64,000 bases of DNA from an uncultured Pirellulaceae bacterium (lineage in GTDB: Bacteria > Planctomycetota > Planctomycetia > Pirellulales > Pirellulaceae): assembly GCA_938084685.1 (NCBI GenBank), contig CALKGE010000001.1:992001-1056000 (forward strand), written 5' to 3'. Positions 18,734 through 29,010 of the stretch are shown one piece after another. Each line of letters begins with the position of its first letter. The stretch's first letter is position 1. The notes beneath the pieces were generated by a model. It did no database searches. It had not been told where the DNA came from and was given only the letters and a program-made list of their open reading frames with translations. The translations under genes and the position numbers were made by a program.

Positions 18734-20140
18734 ATGCTCTCTATTTTTGACTCGACACAACCGATCCACCGTCGCGCCATGTTGCAGGTGGGAGGACTGG
18801 CATTGGGTGGAATGGCCGGCTTGGATCTTTCGAATCTGCTGGCAGCCAAAGCTGAGAAAAATCAATACACAACAGGAAAATCAGTGATCTTCCTGTTACA
18901 GCATGGTGGTCCGACGCAACATGAAACCTATGATCCCAAAATGGATGTCGATGAAGCGATTCGGACGGTCGGAGGAGTTACTCAGACGAAAATCCCAGGC
19001 GTGCATTTTGGCAGTTCATTGGCACGTCTGGCTGGCTTGGCCGATAAGTTGGCCATTGTAAGATCCTATGTTGGCGGCAGCAGTGGACATGGGATCCGTC
19101 CGATTGTTAGTAAAGCTACGTTAAACGCAAATCTGGGTTCGGTTTATTCCAGGTTGGTTGGTACCAATCATTCCGCGACCGGTATTCCGACTAATATCGC
19201 GATTGATCCAACGGCAGTGGAGCCTGAGGACAATGGTCCAGATGTACGATTCGGGACCTTCGTACAGACCGGTGCCCTGGAAAAGATGTACGCGCCTTTT
19301 GTTCCGGGTGGCGGTTCCCACATGCAAAAGAACATGGAGCTAGCTCTGCCCGTTTCCCGCTTTGATGACCGCAAGGGGCTACTGCAGTCACTCGATGGGC
19401 TGAAGAGCGAAATTGATAGCACTGGTGTGTTAGAAGGAGTAGGGAAGTTTCGCGAGCAGGCTTATGAGATGTTGCTTCGTGGCGTTGCAGAAGCTTTTGA
19501 TGTAACTCAGGAAGACTCCGCCACATTGGCTCGCTACGATACTTCGCAGTTCATCAGCGATACGAAATACACGGATAAGAAGAATGGTCAAAGTGAGCGT
19601 CACTGGTACCAGACGAACGCTCGCACGCTGGGGCGTTTGCTGTTGTTGGCCCGTCGACTATGTGAAGCTGGTGCCGGCTTCGTGACGGTGACCACTCAGT
19701 TTGTGTGGGACATGCATGCCGATGCCAATAATTTGGGGGTCGGGCGTGGCATGGAAGCCGTGGGAAATCCTTACGATCACGCTGTCAGTGCATTCATCGA
19801 AGATTGTGAAGCGCGCGGTCTCAGCAATGACATCATGCTGGTCAGTACGGGAGAGATGGGGCGAACGCCCAGGATTAACAAGAATGGTGGTCGGGATCAT
19901 TGGGGGCGACTTGCCCCGTTGATGATCTATGGTGGTGGCGTGACGCATGGGCAGGTAATTGGCCAGTCATCCAAAGATGGTGGGGAGCCAATCACTTCCG
20001 CGTGGAAAAACGAAAATCTGGTTTCCACCATGCTGCACAACCTGTTTGATTTAGGCAAAGTCCGGCTGGAATCAGGCTTACCCGCTGAACTCGTCAGATT
20101 TGCTACAAACGGTATTCCGATTGCTGGCACGACGCTTTAG
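18734..20140 (+). CDS. DUF1501 protein, GRDHW type, without a PSD1 partner
   Basis: Product of 468 residues with a twin-arginine signal (HRRAMLQVGGLALGG). Motifs differ from the paired DUF1501 proteins: QHGGPTQHETYDPK at the first site, and GEMGRTPRIN then GGRDHWGR at the second. The same GEMGRTPRIN/GRDHW form occurs in the other solitary copy (41530-42888). No PSD1 gene lies next to it on the same strand. It converges on the squalene-cyclase-like gene with a 3-base gap. The loop around residues 160-215 is longer than in the paired copies. Confidence 0.9.
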   Translation: MLSIFDSTQPIHRRAMLQVGGLALGGMAGLDLSNLLAAKAEKNQYTTGKSVIFLLQHGGPTQHETYDPKMDVDEAIRTVGGVTQTKIPGVHFGSSLARLAGLADKLAIVRSYVGGSSGHGIRPIVSKATLNANLGSVYSRLVGTNHSATGIPTNIAIDPTAVEPEDNGPDVRFGTFVQTGALEKMYAPFVPGGGSHMQKNMELALPVSRFDDRKGLLQSLDGLKSEIDSTGVLEGVGKFREQAYEMLLRGVAEAFDVTQEDSATLARYDTSQFISDTKYTDKKNGQSERHWYQTNARTLGRLLLLARRLCEAGAGFVTVTTQFVWDMHADANNLGVGRGMEAVGNPYDHAVSAFIEDCEARGLSNDIMLVSTGEMGRTPRINKNGGRDHWGRLAPLMIYGGGVTHGQVIGQSSKDGGEPITSAWKNENLVSTMLHNLFDLGKVRLESGLPAELVRFATNGIPIAGTTL

Positions 20141-20143
20141 CGG

Positions 20144-21274
20144 TTAGTCCGCGGCCACTTCCTGGACCTGATCCAGTTCGCCACACAACTGCAGTGCCCG
20201 AAGCGAAAAGAACGTTCCGCTGTAGGTAATAAAGTGTGGCCCGTCTGTGTTGAGCGAACGTGTCCACCAGCGTCCAGAATCCCGTTGGTTGGATTTGATC
20301 CACTTGATTCCTGACTGAACGGCTTGATGATCAGCAGCGATTCCCGCTTCACGCAGTAGCATCACGGCGAAGCCCGTTTGGTGTCCATCGCTGGGAGGAG
20401 TTTCCCGCTCCGGTTCAGCATTCAACTTTTCTTTACGGCTTCCGTTGCCCCATGTGTCAGGCGTGCCAAAGGTCCGAATCGACCAACCACCATCATCCTG
20501 TTGGTGAGCCAGAATCATCTCGACAGTGTCGTCTCGCAATTGTTCGCTAATCAGTCCTTTCCACTTTGTCGAAGCCCACAGCAGTAGCAGACGTGCATAA
20601 TCATGAGGTGGTTTGGTGGTTTGCAGATATTGTCGAAGAGTCCTGATCTTCTGTTCCTGCTCTTCGGTAACCTGTTTCAGATAACCGGGTGCCGAGGCCA
20701 ATGCCATGGCAGCGATGGTGGCACCGTGATACGAACTGGATTCATAGGGTGGCCAGCAATCGAGATTGCTGTAACTTCCGTCCTCGGATTGGACTGTTAA
20801 CAGGAGGTCCAGCGTTTCTTTGGTTTCCGGAGACAGTTTTCCTTTGGCTTCGTCATAGGCAGCCAGACCACTGGCAACATAAGCAAGCTGAGTCGGTTTC
20901 AGGCCGGACTTGATAGCATTTACCGGTGCTCGTTTGAACTTGGACGATTCAAGCAAAAAGAATTTACGGTGTTCTTCCAACTGGTCGTTAAACATCCGCC
21001 CCAATGATGGTGCGAGCTGCATAAAAGTCCCGTTGGTGTGGCATGATACGCATTTGCGGTGTTCGGTCCACGCCTGACTTCCCTGGGACAGATAGTCCGT
21101 TGCAGCCTGAATGGACAACTTTTTCCGAACTGGTTCATCCGCCGCGGCTGCCACGATACTGATGTCCCCCGACTGATACTGCGGAGCCTGAGCAGATACG
21201 ACAGGTGTCATACCCAGCACGGACAATATCGCCATGCAAGAAACGAGTGTTAGGTGTTTTGAAAGTTTCGACAT
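20144..21274 (-). CDS. Secreted squalene-cyclase-like (alpha/alpha toroid) protein with a heme-type motif
   Basis: The product has 376 residues and an N-terminal signal peptide (about 1-29, ending VSA). A CVSCH motif (Cys75, Cys78, His79) follows, of the kind that binds covalent heme c. The rest shows repeats typical of the prenyltransferase/squalene-hopene cyclase toroid: TVQSEDGSYSNLDCWPPYE, QDDGGWSIRTFGTPDTWGNG, and QTGFAVMLLREAG with NQRDSGRWWTRS. It lacks the DxDD acid motif of true squalene-hopene cyclases and is only about half their length, so terpene cyclisation is unlikely. It may be a polysaccharide- or protein-binding toroid linked to electron transfer. Function unknown. Confidence 0.75.
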   Translation of the reverse strand: MSKLSKHLTLVSCMAILSVLGMTPVVSAQAPQYQSGDISIVAAAADEPVRKKLSIQAATDYLSQGSQAWTEHRKCVSCHTNGTFMQLAPSLGRMFNDQLEEHRKFFLLESSKFKRAPVNAIKSGLKPTQLAYVASGLAAYDEAKGKLSPETKETLDLLLTVQSEDGSYSNLDCWPPYESSSYHGATIAAMALASAPGYLKQVTEEQEQKIRTLRQYLQTTKPPHDYARLLLLWASTKWKGLISEQLRDDTVEMILAHQQDDGGWSIRTFGTPDTWGNGSRKEKLNAEPERETPPSDGHQTGFAVMLLREAGIAADHQAVQSGIKWIKSNQRDSGRWWTRSLNTDGPHFITYSGTFFSLRALQLCGELDQVQEVAAD

Positions 21275-21544
21275 TGAATAGCTTTCCTGCGGAGTGCGTT
21301 GTTAGAGGACATCTTGTTCACCATGCATCCTAGCAAATCCTGACCAGGAATTCTCAAAAACAGTTCGCTTGATCGGTGAGTTTTCCAGTAGCAGACTTTC
21401 CAGAATGGGCGGCGCAGGGGTCCTTTTGTGGACCAATGGTTCTCTGACGGTTGTCCTGTCAGGTTGTCTGTCCTTGCGTTGATGGTGTATGCGATTCACA
21501 ATTGATGCTATTGACTCTTTTCTTGAACTGTAAATCGAAAGTAC

Positions 21545-23158
21545 ATGATAGTGAAAACCGTGCTACTCAGAACTTTGTGTTTCCTGCTGTTGACCAGTAG
21601 TATTCTGGCAGCAGACACACGCCCCAACATTGTCTTCATCTTCACGGACGATCACGCTCCGCATGCCATCGGAGCCTATGACGGTTGGTTGAAGGAAGTG
21701 AATCCGACACCCAATATTGACCAGCTGGCAGCTGAGGGAATGCTGTTTAAGAACAGTTTCTGTACGAATTCGATTTGCGGTCCCAGCCGGGCGGTGATTC
21801 AGACGGGAAAGCATAGTCACAAAAATGGCTTTCGTAACAATGGCGATAAGTTTAACTGGGATCAGCAGACCTTTCCCAAGTTATTGCAGGCGGCTGGCTA
21901 TGAGACAGCTATTTTTGGTAAGTCGCATCTGGCTGGCAAGCCTCAGGGCTATGACAAGTGGGTTGTGCTTCCAGGGCAGGGGCTGTATTACAATCCGGAT
22001 TTCATTACCCCCGAAGGGAAAATCACAATTGAAGGCTATTGCACGGATATTGTGACGGATATGGGAGTCGAGTATCTCACGGAAGGCCGTGATAAAGAGA
22101 AACCGTTTCTCTTGATGGTGCAGCACAAAGCTCCTCATCGTTGCTGGATGCCGGCACCTCGTCACCTGAATCTGTATGACGATATTACGATTCCTGAGCC
22201 GGCCACGTTGTTTGATTCCTATAAAGATAATGCGCCTCCGGCCAGATATCAGGAACTTGAAATTCATCGGCATATGGATCCGCATTACGACCTGTTTTTG
22301 GATCTGGTACCTACCGAGAAACCCGAAGCAATTCAAAAACGTCAGGATCGTAGTGCCTGGGTCAACTTGCAGCGATTCACTCCGGAACAATTAAAGGTAT
22401 GGCGCGACGCTTGGGAGCCGAAAGATCAAGCATTCCATGAAGCCAATCTCAGTGGCAAGGATCTGGTGCGATGGAAATTTCAGCGTTACGCCAAGAATTA
22501 TCTACGCTGTGTGAAGGGAGTGGATGAAAGCGTTGGAAGGATAATGAAGACGCTCCAGGACGAAGGTCTGGCCGAGAATACGGTCGTCGTTTATTGCTCA
22601 GATCAGGGGTTTTACGTTGGCGATCATGGCTGGTATGACAAACGCTGGATGTATGACGAGTCGATGAAGATGCCGTTCGTCATCAAATGGCCGGGAGCCA
22701 TCAAGCCGGGGACAGTGAATGAAGATCTGATCCAGAATATTGATTACGCTCCTACCTTTTTAGAAATGGCGGGTGCTGAGATTCCCGATGACATTCAGGG
22801 AGAATCACTCGTACCGATCCTCAAAGGAGATCTGGTCGACGCCTGGCGAACTTCTCTGTATTACCATTACTATGAATTCCCAAGTGTGCATATGGTGCCG
22901 CGGCACTATGGAGTGCGAACCGAGAGATTCAAGTTGATGCACTTCTATGAATTCGGTGATGAATGGGAGTTTTATGACCTGCTGCGCGATCCGGACGAAT
23001 TGAAAAATCTGTATGGTAAACCGCGGTACGCCAGGATGATCGAGCAGCATAAAATTCAGCTCAAAGAACTGCAGGCCAGATACGAAGACGACAGCGATAT
23101 CTCTGAAAAACCGCTCGAGTGGCAATTAGAGCAGCGTCGAGGTTGGGTCAAGAACTGA
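21545..23158 (+). CDS. Secreted sulfatase
   Basis: Sulfatase of 537 residues with a signal peptide (about 1-22, ending ILA) directly before DTRPNIVFIFTDDHAPHAIG. Formylglycine motif CGPSR with Cys78. The second signature is GKSHLAG where most relatives have GKWHLG. A late SDQGFYVGDHGWYDKRWM supplies metal ligands and is shared with the sulfatase at 45548-47125, which is a full-length paralogue (both also have NIDYAPTF and WKYQRY/WKFQRY). The 270-base spacer before it contains no other gene. The substrate class is unknown; the long C-terminal part matches N-acetylglucosamine-6-sulfatase-like or arylsulfatase-like planctomycete enzymes in general form. Confidence 0.93.
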   Translation: MIVKTVLLRTLCFLLLTSSILAADTRPNIVFIFTDDHAPHAIGAYDGWLKEVNPTPNIDQLAAEGMLFKNSFCTNSICGPSRAVIQTGKHSHKNGFRNNGDKFNWDQQTFPKLLQAAGYETAIFGKSHLAGKPQGYDKWVVLPGQGLYYNPDFITPEGKITIEGYCTDIVTDMGVEYLTEGRDKEKPFLLMVQHKAPHRCWMPAPRHLNLYDDITIPEPATLFDSYKDNAPPARYQELEIHRHMDPHYDLFLDLVPTEKPEAIQKRQDRSAWVNLQRFTPEQLKVWRDAWEPKDQAFHEANLSGKDLVRWKFQRYAKNYLRCVKGVDESVGRIMKTLQDEGLAENTVVVYCSDQGFYVGDHGWYDKRWMYDESMKMPFVIKWPGAIKPGTVNEDLIQNIDYAPTFLEMAGAEIPDDIQGESLVPILKGDLVDAWRTSLYYHYYEFPSVHMVPRHYGVRTERFKLMHFYEFGDEWEFYDLLRDPDELKNLYGKPRYARMIEQHKIQLKELQARYEDDSDISEKPLEWQLEQRRGWVKN

Positions 23159-23175
23159 CTTGAAGACCTGTCTGG

Positions 23176-24594
23176 TCAGGCAATGATCTCTTTGACGACG
23201 TTGCCAGCAACATCGGTAAGTCGAAAGTCACGTCCATTGAGATGGAACGTGAGTTTCAGGTGATCAAGCCCGCACAAATGGAGCATGGTGGCATGCAGGT
23301 CGTTGACGCTGATACGATTTTCAACCGCTTCATTACCGATTTCATCCGTGGCGCCGAAGTGTGTCCCCCCTTTGACTCCTCCACCGGCCATCCAGTATGT
23401 CATCGCATGAGGATTGTGATCTCGTCCCGTGCCACCTTTTTGGACAATGGATAATCGACCAAACTCGCCTCCCCAGACAACCAGCGTACTATCCAGCAGA
23501 CCACGCTGATCCAGATCTTCCAGCAGCCCAGCAATGGGACGATCCGTTTCACCTGCGAACTGTCCATGGTTTTTGGAAATGGAATTGTGGCCATCCCAAC
23601 TACGCGCATTTTCGGTGCCCCCGCTATAGATCTGTATGAACCGGACACCGCGTTCAACCATCCGTCGGGCAATCAGACATTGCTTGGCGAAGTGATCACA
23701 TTGCTTAACACCGACACCATACAAGTCATGCGTTTCCTGAGTTTCTTTATTGATATCCAGGGCTTCCGGGGCCGCCTGTTGCATTCGATAGGCCAACTCG
23801 AAGCTGTTGATACGAGTCTCCAAATCCGACTCTTCGGGGCGCGTCAACGCATGGTCTTCGTTGAGCGTCTTCAGTGCGTCGAGCATTGCACGCTGTTGAT
23901 CCAGACTTTTCTGACCGGGTAGTTTGAGGTTATCGATGGGGTCACCTTGTGGTTTCAACCAGGTTCCCTGATAGACGCTTGGCAAAAAACCTGCTCCCCA
24001 GTTTTGGGCATAGCCTTTGGGTAATCCTCTGTTAAGTGGGTCGGACATGGTGACAAAGGAGGGCAGGTTCTGGTTCTCCGTTCCCAGTCCATAGGTCACC
24101 CACGACCCGACACTGGGGAATCCCATCCGCTTCATTCCGGTATTGATCATAAACAGCGCGGGACTGTGATTGTTGGATTCGGTGTAGCAGGAATGCAGAA
24201 AGGCCATTTTGTCGACATGGTTGGCCATATTGGGGAAGATATCCGAAACCCACGATCCACTCTCTCCATGCTGTGAAAACTTGAAGGGAGACTTCATGAT
24301 GGGGCCGACATTGCCGGTAAAGAAACCAGTGTTTTTGTCGAATCCTTCCAGTTCCTGGCCATCGTGTTTTTCCAGTTCCGGTTTGTAGTCCCAGGTATCG
24401 ACCTGGCTGGGACCACCGTTCATGAAGAGCCAGATGACACTTTTGGCTTTCGCTGGAATGTGCTGCTGTTTGGGGGCCAGTGGACTGTCTGCCGCGCGAG
24501 CTTCCTGCTGGGCAAGTAATGCATGCAGCGCCACCGCGCCCATACCGCCACCGCATGTTTTTAGTAATTCTCGACGAGTATAAATATGATTCAT
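23176..24594 (-). CDS. DUF1501 protein, GRDHN type, Tat-exported
   Basis: The product has 472 residues and a twin-arginine signal (TRRELLKTCGGGMGAVALHA). Motifs: NGGPSQVDTWDYKP, ESNNHSPALFMINTG, WGGEFGRLS, TGRDHNPHAM and NDLHATMLHLCGLDH. It begins 18 bases after the stop of the PSD1 gene at 24613-27720, on the same strand, so the two form an operon in the usual PSD1-first order. It converges on the upstream sulfatase with a 17-base gap. Confidence 0.92.
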   Translation of the reverse strand: MNHIYTRRELLKTCGGGMGAVALHALLAQQEARAADSPLAPKQQHIPAKAKSVIWLFMNGGPSQVDTWDYKPELEKHDGQELEGFDKNTGFFTGNVGPIMKSPFKFSQHGESGSWVSDIFPNMANHVDKMAFLHSCYTESNNHSPALFMINTGMKRMGFPSVGSWVTYGLGTENQNLPSFVTMSDPLNRGLPKGYAQNWGAGFLPSVYQGTWLKPQGDPIDNLKLPGQKSLDQQRAMLDALKTLNEDHALTRPEESDLETRINSFELAYRMQQAAPEALDINKETQETHDLYGVGVKQCDHFAKQCLIARRMVERGVRFIQIYSGGTENARSWDGHNSISKNHGQFAGETDRPIAGLLEDLDQRGLLDSTLVVWGGEFGRLSIVQKGGTGRDHNPHAMTYWMAGGGVKGGTHFGATDEIGNEAVENRISVNDLHATMLHLCGLDHLKLTFHLNGRDFRLTDVAGNVVKEIIA

Positions 24595-24612
24595 GATGAG
24601 ACGGGTGGGGGG

Positions 24613-27600
24613 TTAGTAGATGTAACAAAATTCGTTGAGACAGAGAATGAGTTGGATCAGGTCAGCCGTTGCCTGAGCTTTGGCATCTGCCACGCCAGAT
24701 TGTTTGTAAGATTCTGTCTGTGCAGACAGGAAATCGGTAGCTTTTTGCAACTCGTGATTCCCGGGGCTACGCGAGAGAGATCTTTGATAGCAAAGATCGA
24801 TCATCGCTGTATCGTCCAATCCTTGTTGGAGGAGGTCGCTGGCACTGTCTTCACAGCATTTTCGCAGATGGGGGTTGTTCAGCAGCAATAGCGCCTGAGG
24901 GGCCACGGTTGTTGTAGGGCGTTGCCCCTGACTGACCAGTGGTTCCGGGACATCGAACACTTGGAGCATGGGGATCAACTTGCTGTGTTTGATGGTGAAG
25001 TAAATACTTCGCCGCCGCATTGATTCGTCCAGCGTCCCCTTACCAAACATGGTTTTGTCCAGTTGTTCAGTAGCCAGCAGAATGGAATCTCGAATTGCCT
25101 CGCCTTCCAGGCGTCTGGGACTAAACCGCCAGTAGAATCTGTTTTCCGGATCGGCTAACGCATCTTCCTGATGAAATGCGGATGACTGTTGATAGGTATA
25201 ACTCGACAGAATCAACGAATGGATATGTTTTAGGCTCCAGTCGTTTGCAATCAGTTGTAAAGCCAGCCAGTCGAGCAGAGCGGGGTGCGTGGGTGGTTGT
25301 CCCTGGATTCCGAAGTCGTTGGTGGATTTGACAATGCCCTGACCAAAATGATGATGCCAAAGTCGGTTGACAATAACGCGAGCGAGCAGGTGTCCTGCCC
25401 CCGCTTTCGTGTCTACCATCCAATTGGCCATGGCTGTTCGACGATAGGAAGTGGTGGCGCCAGCGGGAGGCGTCTGTTGCCATGGCTGGATTGAATCGTC
25501 CTGAGGCATGAGTACCTGCAGGAAACCCTGCGGAGCTTTCCCCAGTTTCTGAGTCACGTCTCCCCGTTTCAGGAAATAAAAGTCTTCAAAGAAGTCTTTG
25601 CCCTGGGAATGGTGACGAATTGGTTTCACGCCTTCACTAACGATCATCACGGTCTCGCCCTGAGGGCTCGGGGCTTTCTTCATGTGTTCCGCCGCTGCTG
25701 CGTTCAATTCCTTCCACTTATTGTCGGAGGTTCGATACCACTTTATAGCTGACTGGATATCCTGTTCCGTCCGTTGCGTGGCTGGTTTACGAAGGATGGT
25801 GGCGACTTTGTCAGAGATTGTATTGGAGAGCAGTGGCAGTTCCGGATTGCCGGATACAGAAATGCGGAACCGTCCCATGATATGCTTTGTATTTCCATTG
25901 AAAGAGGCCGTGATTCGAAGCCGGTGTCCGGAAGCATCCTCCATCGGCTCAGCCAGTGTAAGGATGGCAGCATGATCTTTTCCAAACTGTGGATCCACTG
26001 CCCAGCCAGTTGCATGGTTTCCGTCAATGATGGTTCTTGAATGCAGGTTTCCGTCGTTTTGATTGAACGTGGCACGAACTCCACTAAACTTTACGTCCTC
26101 CAGGTTGTTTGCTGTTTTGAGCGGAGCGGCACCGACAGTAATCTGGGTCAATTGAAAGTTGCCATTGCTGGCGAGTCCTGGTCCGCCCGCTGGGAGTGTT
26201 GAATCTGCGAAGGCTTCGATCCGGATCGCTTTGACGCTTGGTAGATGTGTATGAAATTCAAACGTGAAAGCATCCTGATTTGGGGCGGATGAGGGTTTTA
26301 CTTTGAAGGATTCGTCTGCTTGACGTTCGATAACCGATCCTTTCTCGGACTGGACATCAAAGAATTTCATGGTGTACCAATGCGGCAGGTCCTTTTCGGG
26401 GTTCGCTCGATCCCAGATTTCGAACGCTTCACGAAGCGTTGTTTTTTCATAGGTTTCAATCGCATCAAGATAGGGCTGATGCTCTTTTTGGAAAGCCTCC
26501 TGTTGAGCGTCGATTTCAGCCTGATTCAGAATGATCTCCTGATTGGACCGTACGGCGGTCGTAAACGTGGAGGTAAAGCGGTAATAATCTGCTCGGGGAA
26601 TCGGATCAAATTTGTGATCATGGCAGCGGGCACAGCCGATGGTCAAAGCGAGCATGGCAGAACTGGTTGTGGACGACATGTCGTCCAACGCATCATACCT
26701 GGAAGGTTCCACTTCGTTGGCTGTGATTTGAGTGGGAAAGACTCCGGCGCCCAGAAAACCGGTCGCCATCATTGCCAGCGGATTTTGAGGTGCAATTTCA
26801 TCGCCGGCCAGTTGCCAGCGGACAAATTCGCTGTAGGGGAGGTCCTGATTCAGAGCTTTGATAACAAAGTCACGATAGTGGAACGCAAACGGACGGTCGT
26901 AGTCATGCTCGAATCCATGGCTCTCAGCAAATCTGGCCACATCGAGCCAGTGTCGGGCCCACCGTTCTCCATAATGAGGACTCTTTAAAACGTAATCAAT
27001 CGTCGCCTCAACAACTTCATCCTGAGGTAACGCAGTTAACGTTTTCAGCTCATCCGAGGTAGGAGGCATCCCCAGTGTGTCGAGGAAAATTCGGCGAACA
27101 AGAGTTTGGGTGTCAGCTTTCTTTGCAACGTGCAGACCCTGGTTGGCTATTTCGGCCGCAACATAGTGATCGATTGGGTTTTGCGGGTGGGGATGCAGAG
27201 TGGACCGGATTTTGACAGCGCGGAGAGGCTGGAACGCCCAGTAGTCTTTCTGAGAAGGATCGATTCGATGGCGTGTCCATGCATCTTCCGGTTGATTAGC
27301 ATCAATCAGCGGACTGTCGTACGCAGCTCCCAAATCAGCCCAATCAAGAATAGAAGCAATCAGCTTGTCGCTGAGTTTCCCACTGTTTTGCGGCATTGCT
27401 GGTTCGGTGCGATGGTGCAGCATGTCGGCCAGGTAGCTTTCATGTGCTTTCCCGGGCTCAACGGTTTCACCACTGGCTCCTCCCTGCAGGAACAACTTGC
27501 GAGTTGTTACGTCGAATTCACCTTCGGTTTTTTCACCACCATGGCATTTGAGGCAATGGGCAGTCAAAGCATGCCTTACGGTTGACTTGAACAGCTTCTG

Positions 27601-27720
27601 ACTTTTGGCCATACGGGCCGCATGAGCCGGATCGACCGGATCCTGAGCAGTCTGTTGCCCATAAACCAGTCCTGTTAACAGCAAGGGCACCAGTAAACAG
27701 ATGGTGAAGTGAGTTTTCAT
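24613..27720 (-). CDS. PSD1 family protein with an internal galactose-binding-like module
   Basis: Exported protein of 1035 residues from the ATG at 27720, which begins the signal peptide (MKTHFTICLLVPLLLTGLVYG); the reading from 27750 adds ten basic residues. PSCyt1 has HCLKCHGGEKTEGE; PSCyt2 has GERWARHWLDVARFAESHGFEH and CARCHDHKFDP. Residues about 480-620 are an insert with DAFTFEFHTHLPSVKAIRIE, then IIDGNHATGWAVDPQFGKDH, resembling a discoidin/F5-8 C-type carbohydrate-binding module. PSD1 follows (VIVNRLWHHHFGQGI). The C-terminus is NEFCYIY. DUF1501 partner downstream. The module points to glycan binding by inference only. Confidence 0.92.
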   Translation of the reverse strand: MKTHFTICLLVPLLLTGLVYGQQTAQDPVDPAHAARMAKSQKLFKSTVRHALTAHCLKCHGGEKTEGEFDVTTRKLFLQGGASGETVEPGKAHESYLADMLHHRTEPAMPQNSGKLSDKLIASILDWADLGAAYDSPLIDANQPEDAWTRHRIDPSQKDYWAFQPLRAVKIRSTLHPHPQNPIDHYVAAEIANQGLHVAKKADTQTLVRRIFLDTLGMPPTSDELKTLTALPQDEVVEATIDYVLKSPHYGERWARHWLDVARFAESHGFEHDYDRPFAFHYRDFVIKALNQDLPYSEFVRWQLAGDEIAPQNPLAMMATGFLGAGVFPTQITANEVEPSRYDALDDMSSTTSSAMLALTIGCARCHDHKFDPIPRADYYRFTSTFTTAVRSNQEIILNQAEIDAQQEAFQKEHQPYLDAIETYEKTTLREAFEIWDRANPEKDLPHWYTMKFFDVQSEKGSVIERQADESFKVKPSSAPNQDAFTFEFHTHLPSVKAIRIEAFADSTLPAGGPGLASNGNFQLTQITVGAAPLKTANNLEDVKFSGVRATFNQNDGNLHSRTIIDGNHATGWAVDPQFGKDHAAILTLAEPMEDASGHRLRITASFNGNTKHIMGRFRISVSGNPELPLLSNTISDKVATILRKPATQRTEQDIQSAIKWYRTSDNKWKELNAAAAEHMKKAPSPQGETVMIVSEGVKPIRHHSQGKDFFEDFYFLKRGDVTQKLGKAPQGFLQVLMPQDDSIQPWQQTPPAGATTSYRRTAMANWMVDTKAGAGHLLARVIVNRLWHHHFGQGIVKSTNDFGIQGQPPTHPALLDWLALQLIANDWSLKHIHSLILSSYTYQQSSAFHQEDALADPENRFYWRFSPRRLEGEAIRDSILLATEQLDKTMFGKGTLDESMRRRSIYFTIKHSKLIPMLQVFDVPEPLVSQGQRPTTTVAPQALLLLNNPHLRKCCEDSASDLLQQGLDDTAMIDLCYQRSLSRSPGNHELQKATDFLSAQTESYKQSGVADAKAQATADLIQLILCLNEFCYIY

Positions 27721-27775
27721 GATGAATATACGTTTCAAGGAGCGGAGCAAAATCGTTGCCTTGGCAATCTGGTGA

Positions 27776-28828
27776 TTACTTGCGTTTTTGCTTCGCTGGT
27801 GGTAGCTGGTAGCCGTTGGTGTTTAATCGAATCCGATACAATTCTGATCCGGCAGTAATGTAGAGCAAACTGGCGTCTTTGCCACGACCAAACCCAACAT
27901 TAGTGGGGACAGGAGTTTTTATGAATCCCAGCTCTTTTCCCTGAGGAGAATAAATTGCGATTCCTGGTCGCTTTTCAGACCGTTCGGCCACAACCAGATT
28001 TCCGGCTTGATCTACCACAAGTCCATCCGGCCCGTCTTCGGGATAATAGTCAACAAGTGTTTCCCGGAACGTCGCATTTCCGTCTTTGTCGAGGTCGTAG
28101 GCCATCAAAGCCATGTGTCCCTTGCGCAGAGGAGCGGCGATCGCCACGGGTCCTTTGGCGTCATCCGCCCGTCCCAACCGTTCAAAGCCAGTCGCACCGT
28201 TGGCGTTACTCACGACATAAAGTGTTTTCTGATCAGGCGAAATGCAGACTCCGTTTGGCTTTCCAGCATCTGAAATGATCCGAGTGATCGACCCATCCGG
28301 ATCCACACGATAGACTCCCATCACCGGTTGATCGATCGTTTCATGTCCCAGGTAGCGAGGGTCACTGAAGTAAAGACGGCCTTTCAGATCGATAGTTACG
28401 TCGTTAGGAGAGTTGAGTTTTCGACCTTCGTACATGGCAGCCACAATGTAGCTCATGCCGGTTTTCATATCTGTACGAATGACTCGGCGACCGCCGTAGT
28501 CTGCTCCTTCACAGATGATCATGTCGCCATTGGCGTCGAATTTGATTCCATTGGACATACCGCTCGGTGAACGAAAGATGGACGTCTTACCGGTGGTTGG
28601 ATCATAACGCCATATATGTCCAGCATGGATTTGGCCATTATCCAGTACGGATTGATGTGAAAATGTAATGTCGCTGAAGTACACCTGGCCATTGGGGGCA
28701 ACAGCAACCCCTTCGGTAAGTGTGATACCGGTAAATAACTTTTCCAGTTTTGCGTCAGCAGGGACGATAGGCTCCTGAGCCAGTGCAGTAGTTGCCAGCC
28801 CGAAAAGCAAAAGGATACTGAGTCGCAT
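27776..28828 (-). CDS. SMP-30/gluconolactonase/LRE family protein, secreted
   Basis: Six-bladed propeller protein of 350 residues with a signal peptide (about 1-17, ending ALA). Visible family motifs: LTEGVAVAPNGQVYFSD near residue 36, SNGIKFDANGDMIICEG, LNSPNDVTIDLKGRLYFSDPRY and KPNGVCISPDQKTLYV. These supply the Glu, Asn and Asp residues that bind the single metal in lactonases. Expected to hydrolyse a sugar lactone in the periplasm, but many planctomycete members are uncharacterised. It lies 55 bases upstream of the PSD1 gene on the same strand and could head that operon. Confidence 0.88.
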   Translation of the reverse strand: MRLSILLLFGLATTALAQEPIVPADAKLEKLFTGITLTEGVAVAPNGQVYFSDITFSHQSVLDNGQIHAGHIWRYDPTTGKTSIFRSPSGMSNGIKFDANGDMIICEGADYGGRRVIRTDMKTGMSYIVAAMYEGRKLNSPNDVTIDLKGRLYFSDPRYLGHETIDQPVMGVYRVDPDGSITRIISDAGKPNGVCISPDQKTLYVVSNANGATGFERLGRADDAKGPVAIAAPLRKGHMALMAYDLDKDGNATFRETLVDYYPEDGPDGLVVDQAGNLVVAERSEKRPGIAIYSPQGKELGFIKTPVPTNVGFGRGKDASLLYITAGSELYRIRLNTNGYQLPPAKQKRK

Positions 28829-29010
28829 GAGATGGTTTCTCCGTTAAGTAGAACTAATCGATCACTAACCTGATTCTAATGCATTTACCGCTCATATTCT
28901 TCCTTCGGAATCAAGGATTAAACAGATGCCATTGCATGGAAACATTTCATAAAATGAGAGGTGCGAGCACAGGATTTATCTTCAAAAACAAGAGGTACAT
29001 TACAGACGTT

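Noticed and set aside
21302..21499. 65-codon minus-strand frame between the cyclase-like and sulfatase genes
   Set aside because: Basic, low-complexity translation without start context or recognisable motif; probably non-coding spacer.
26320..26988. Open reading frame of 222 codons on the plus strand
   Set aside because: Antisense to the PSD1 gene with the discoidin-like insert; low-complexity translation.
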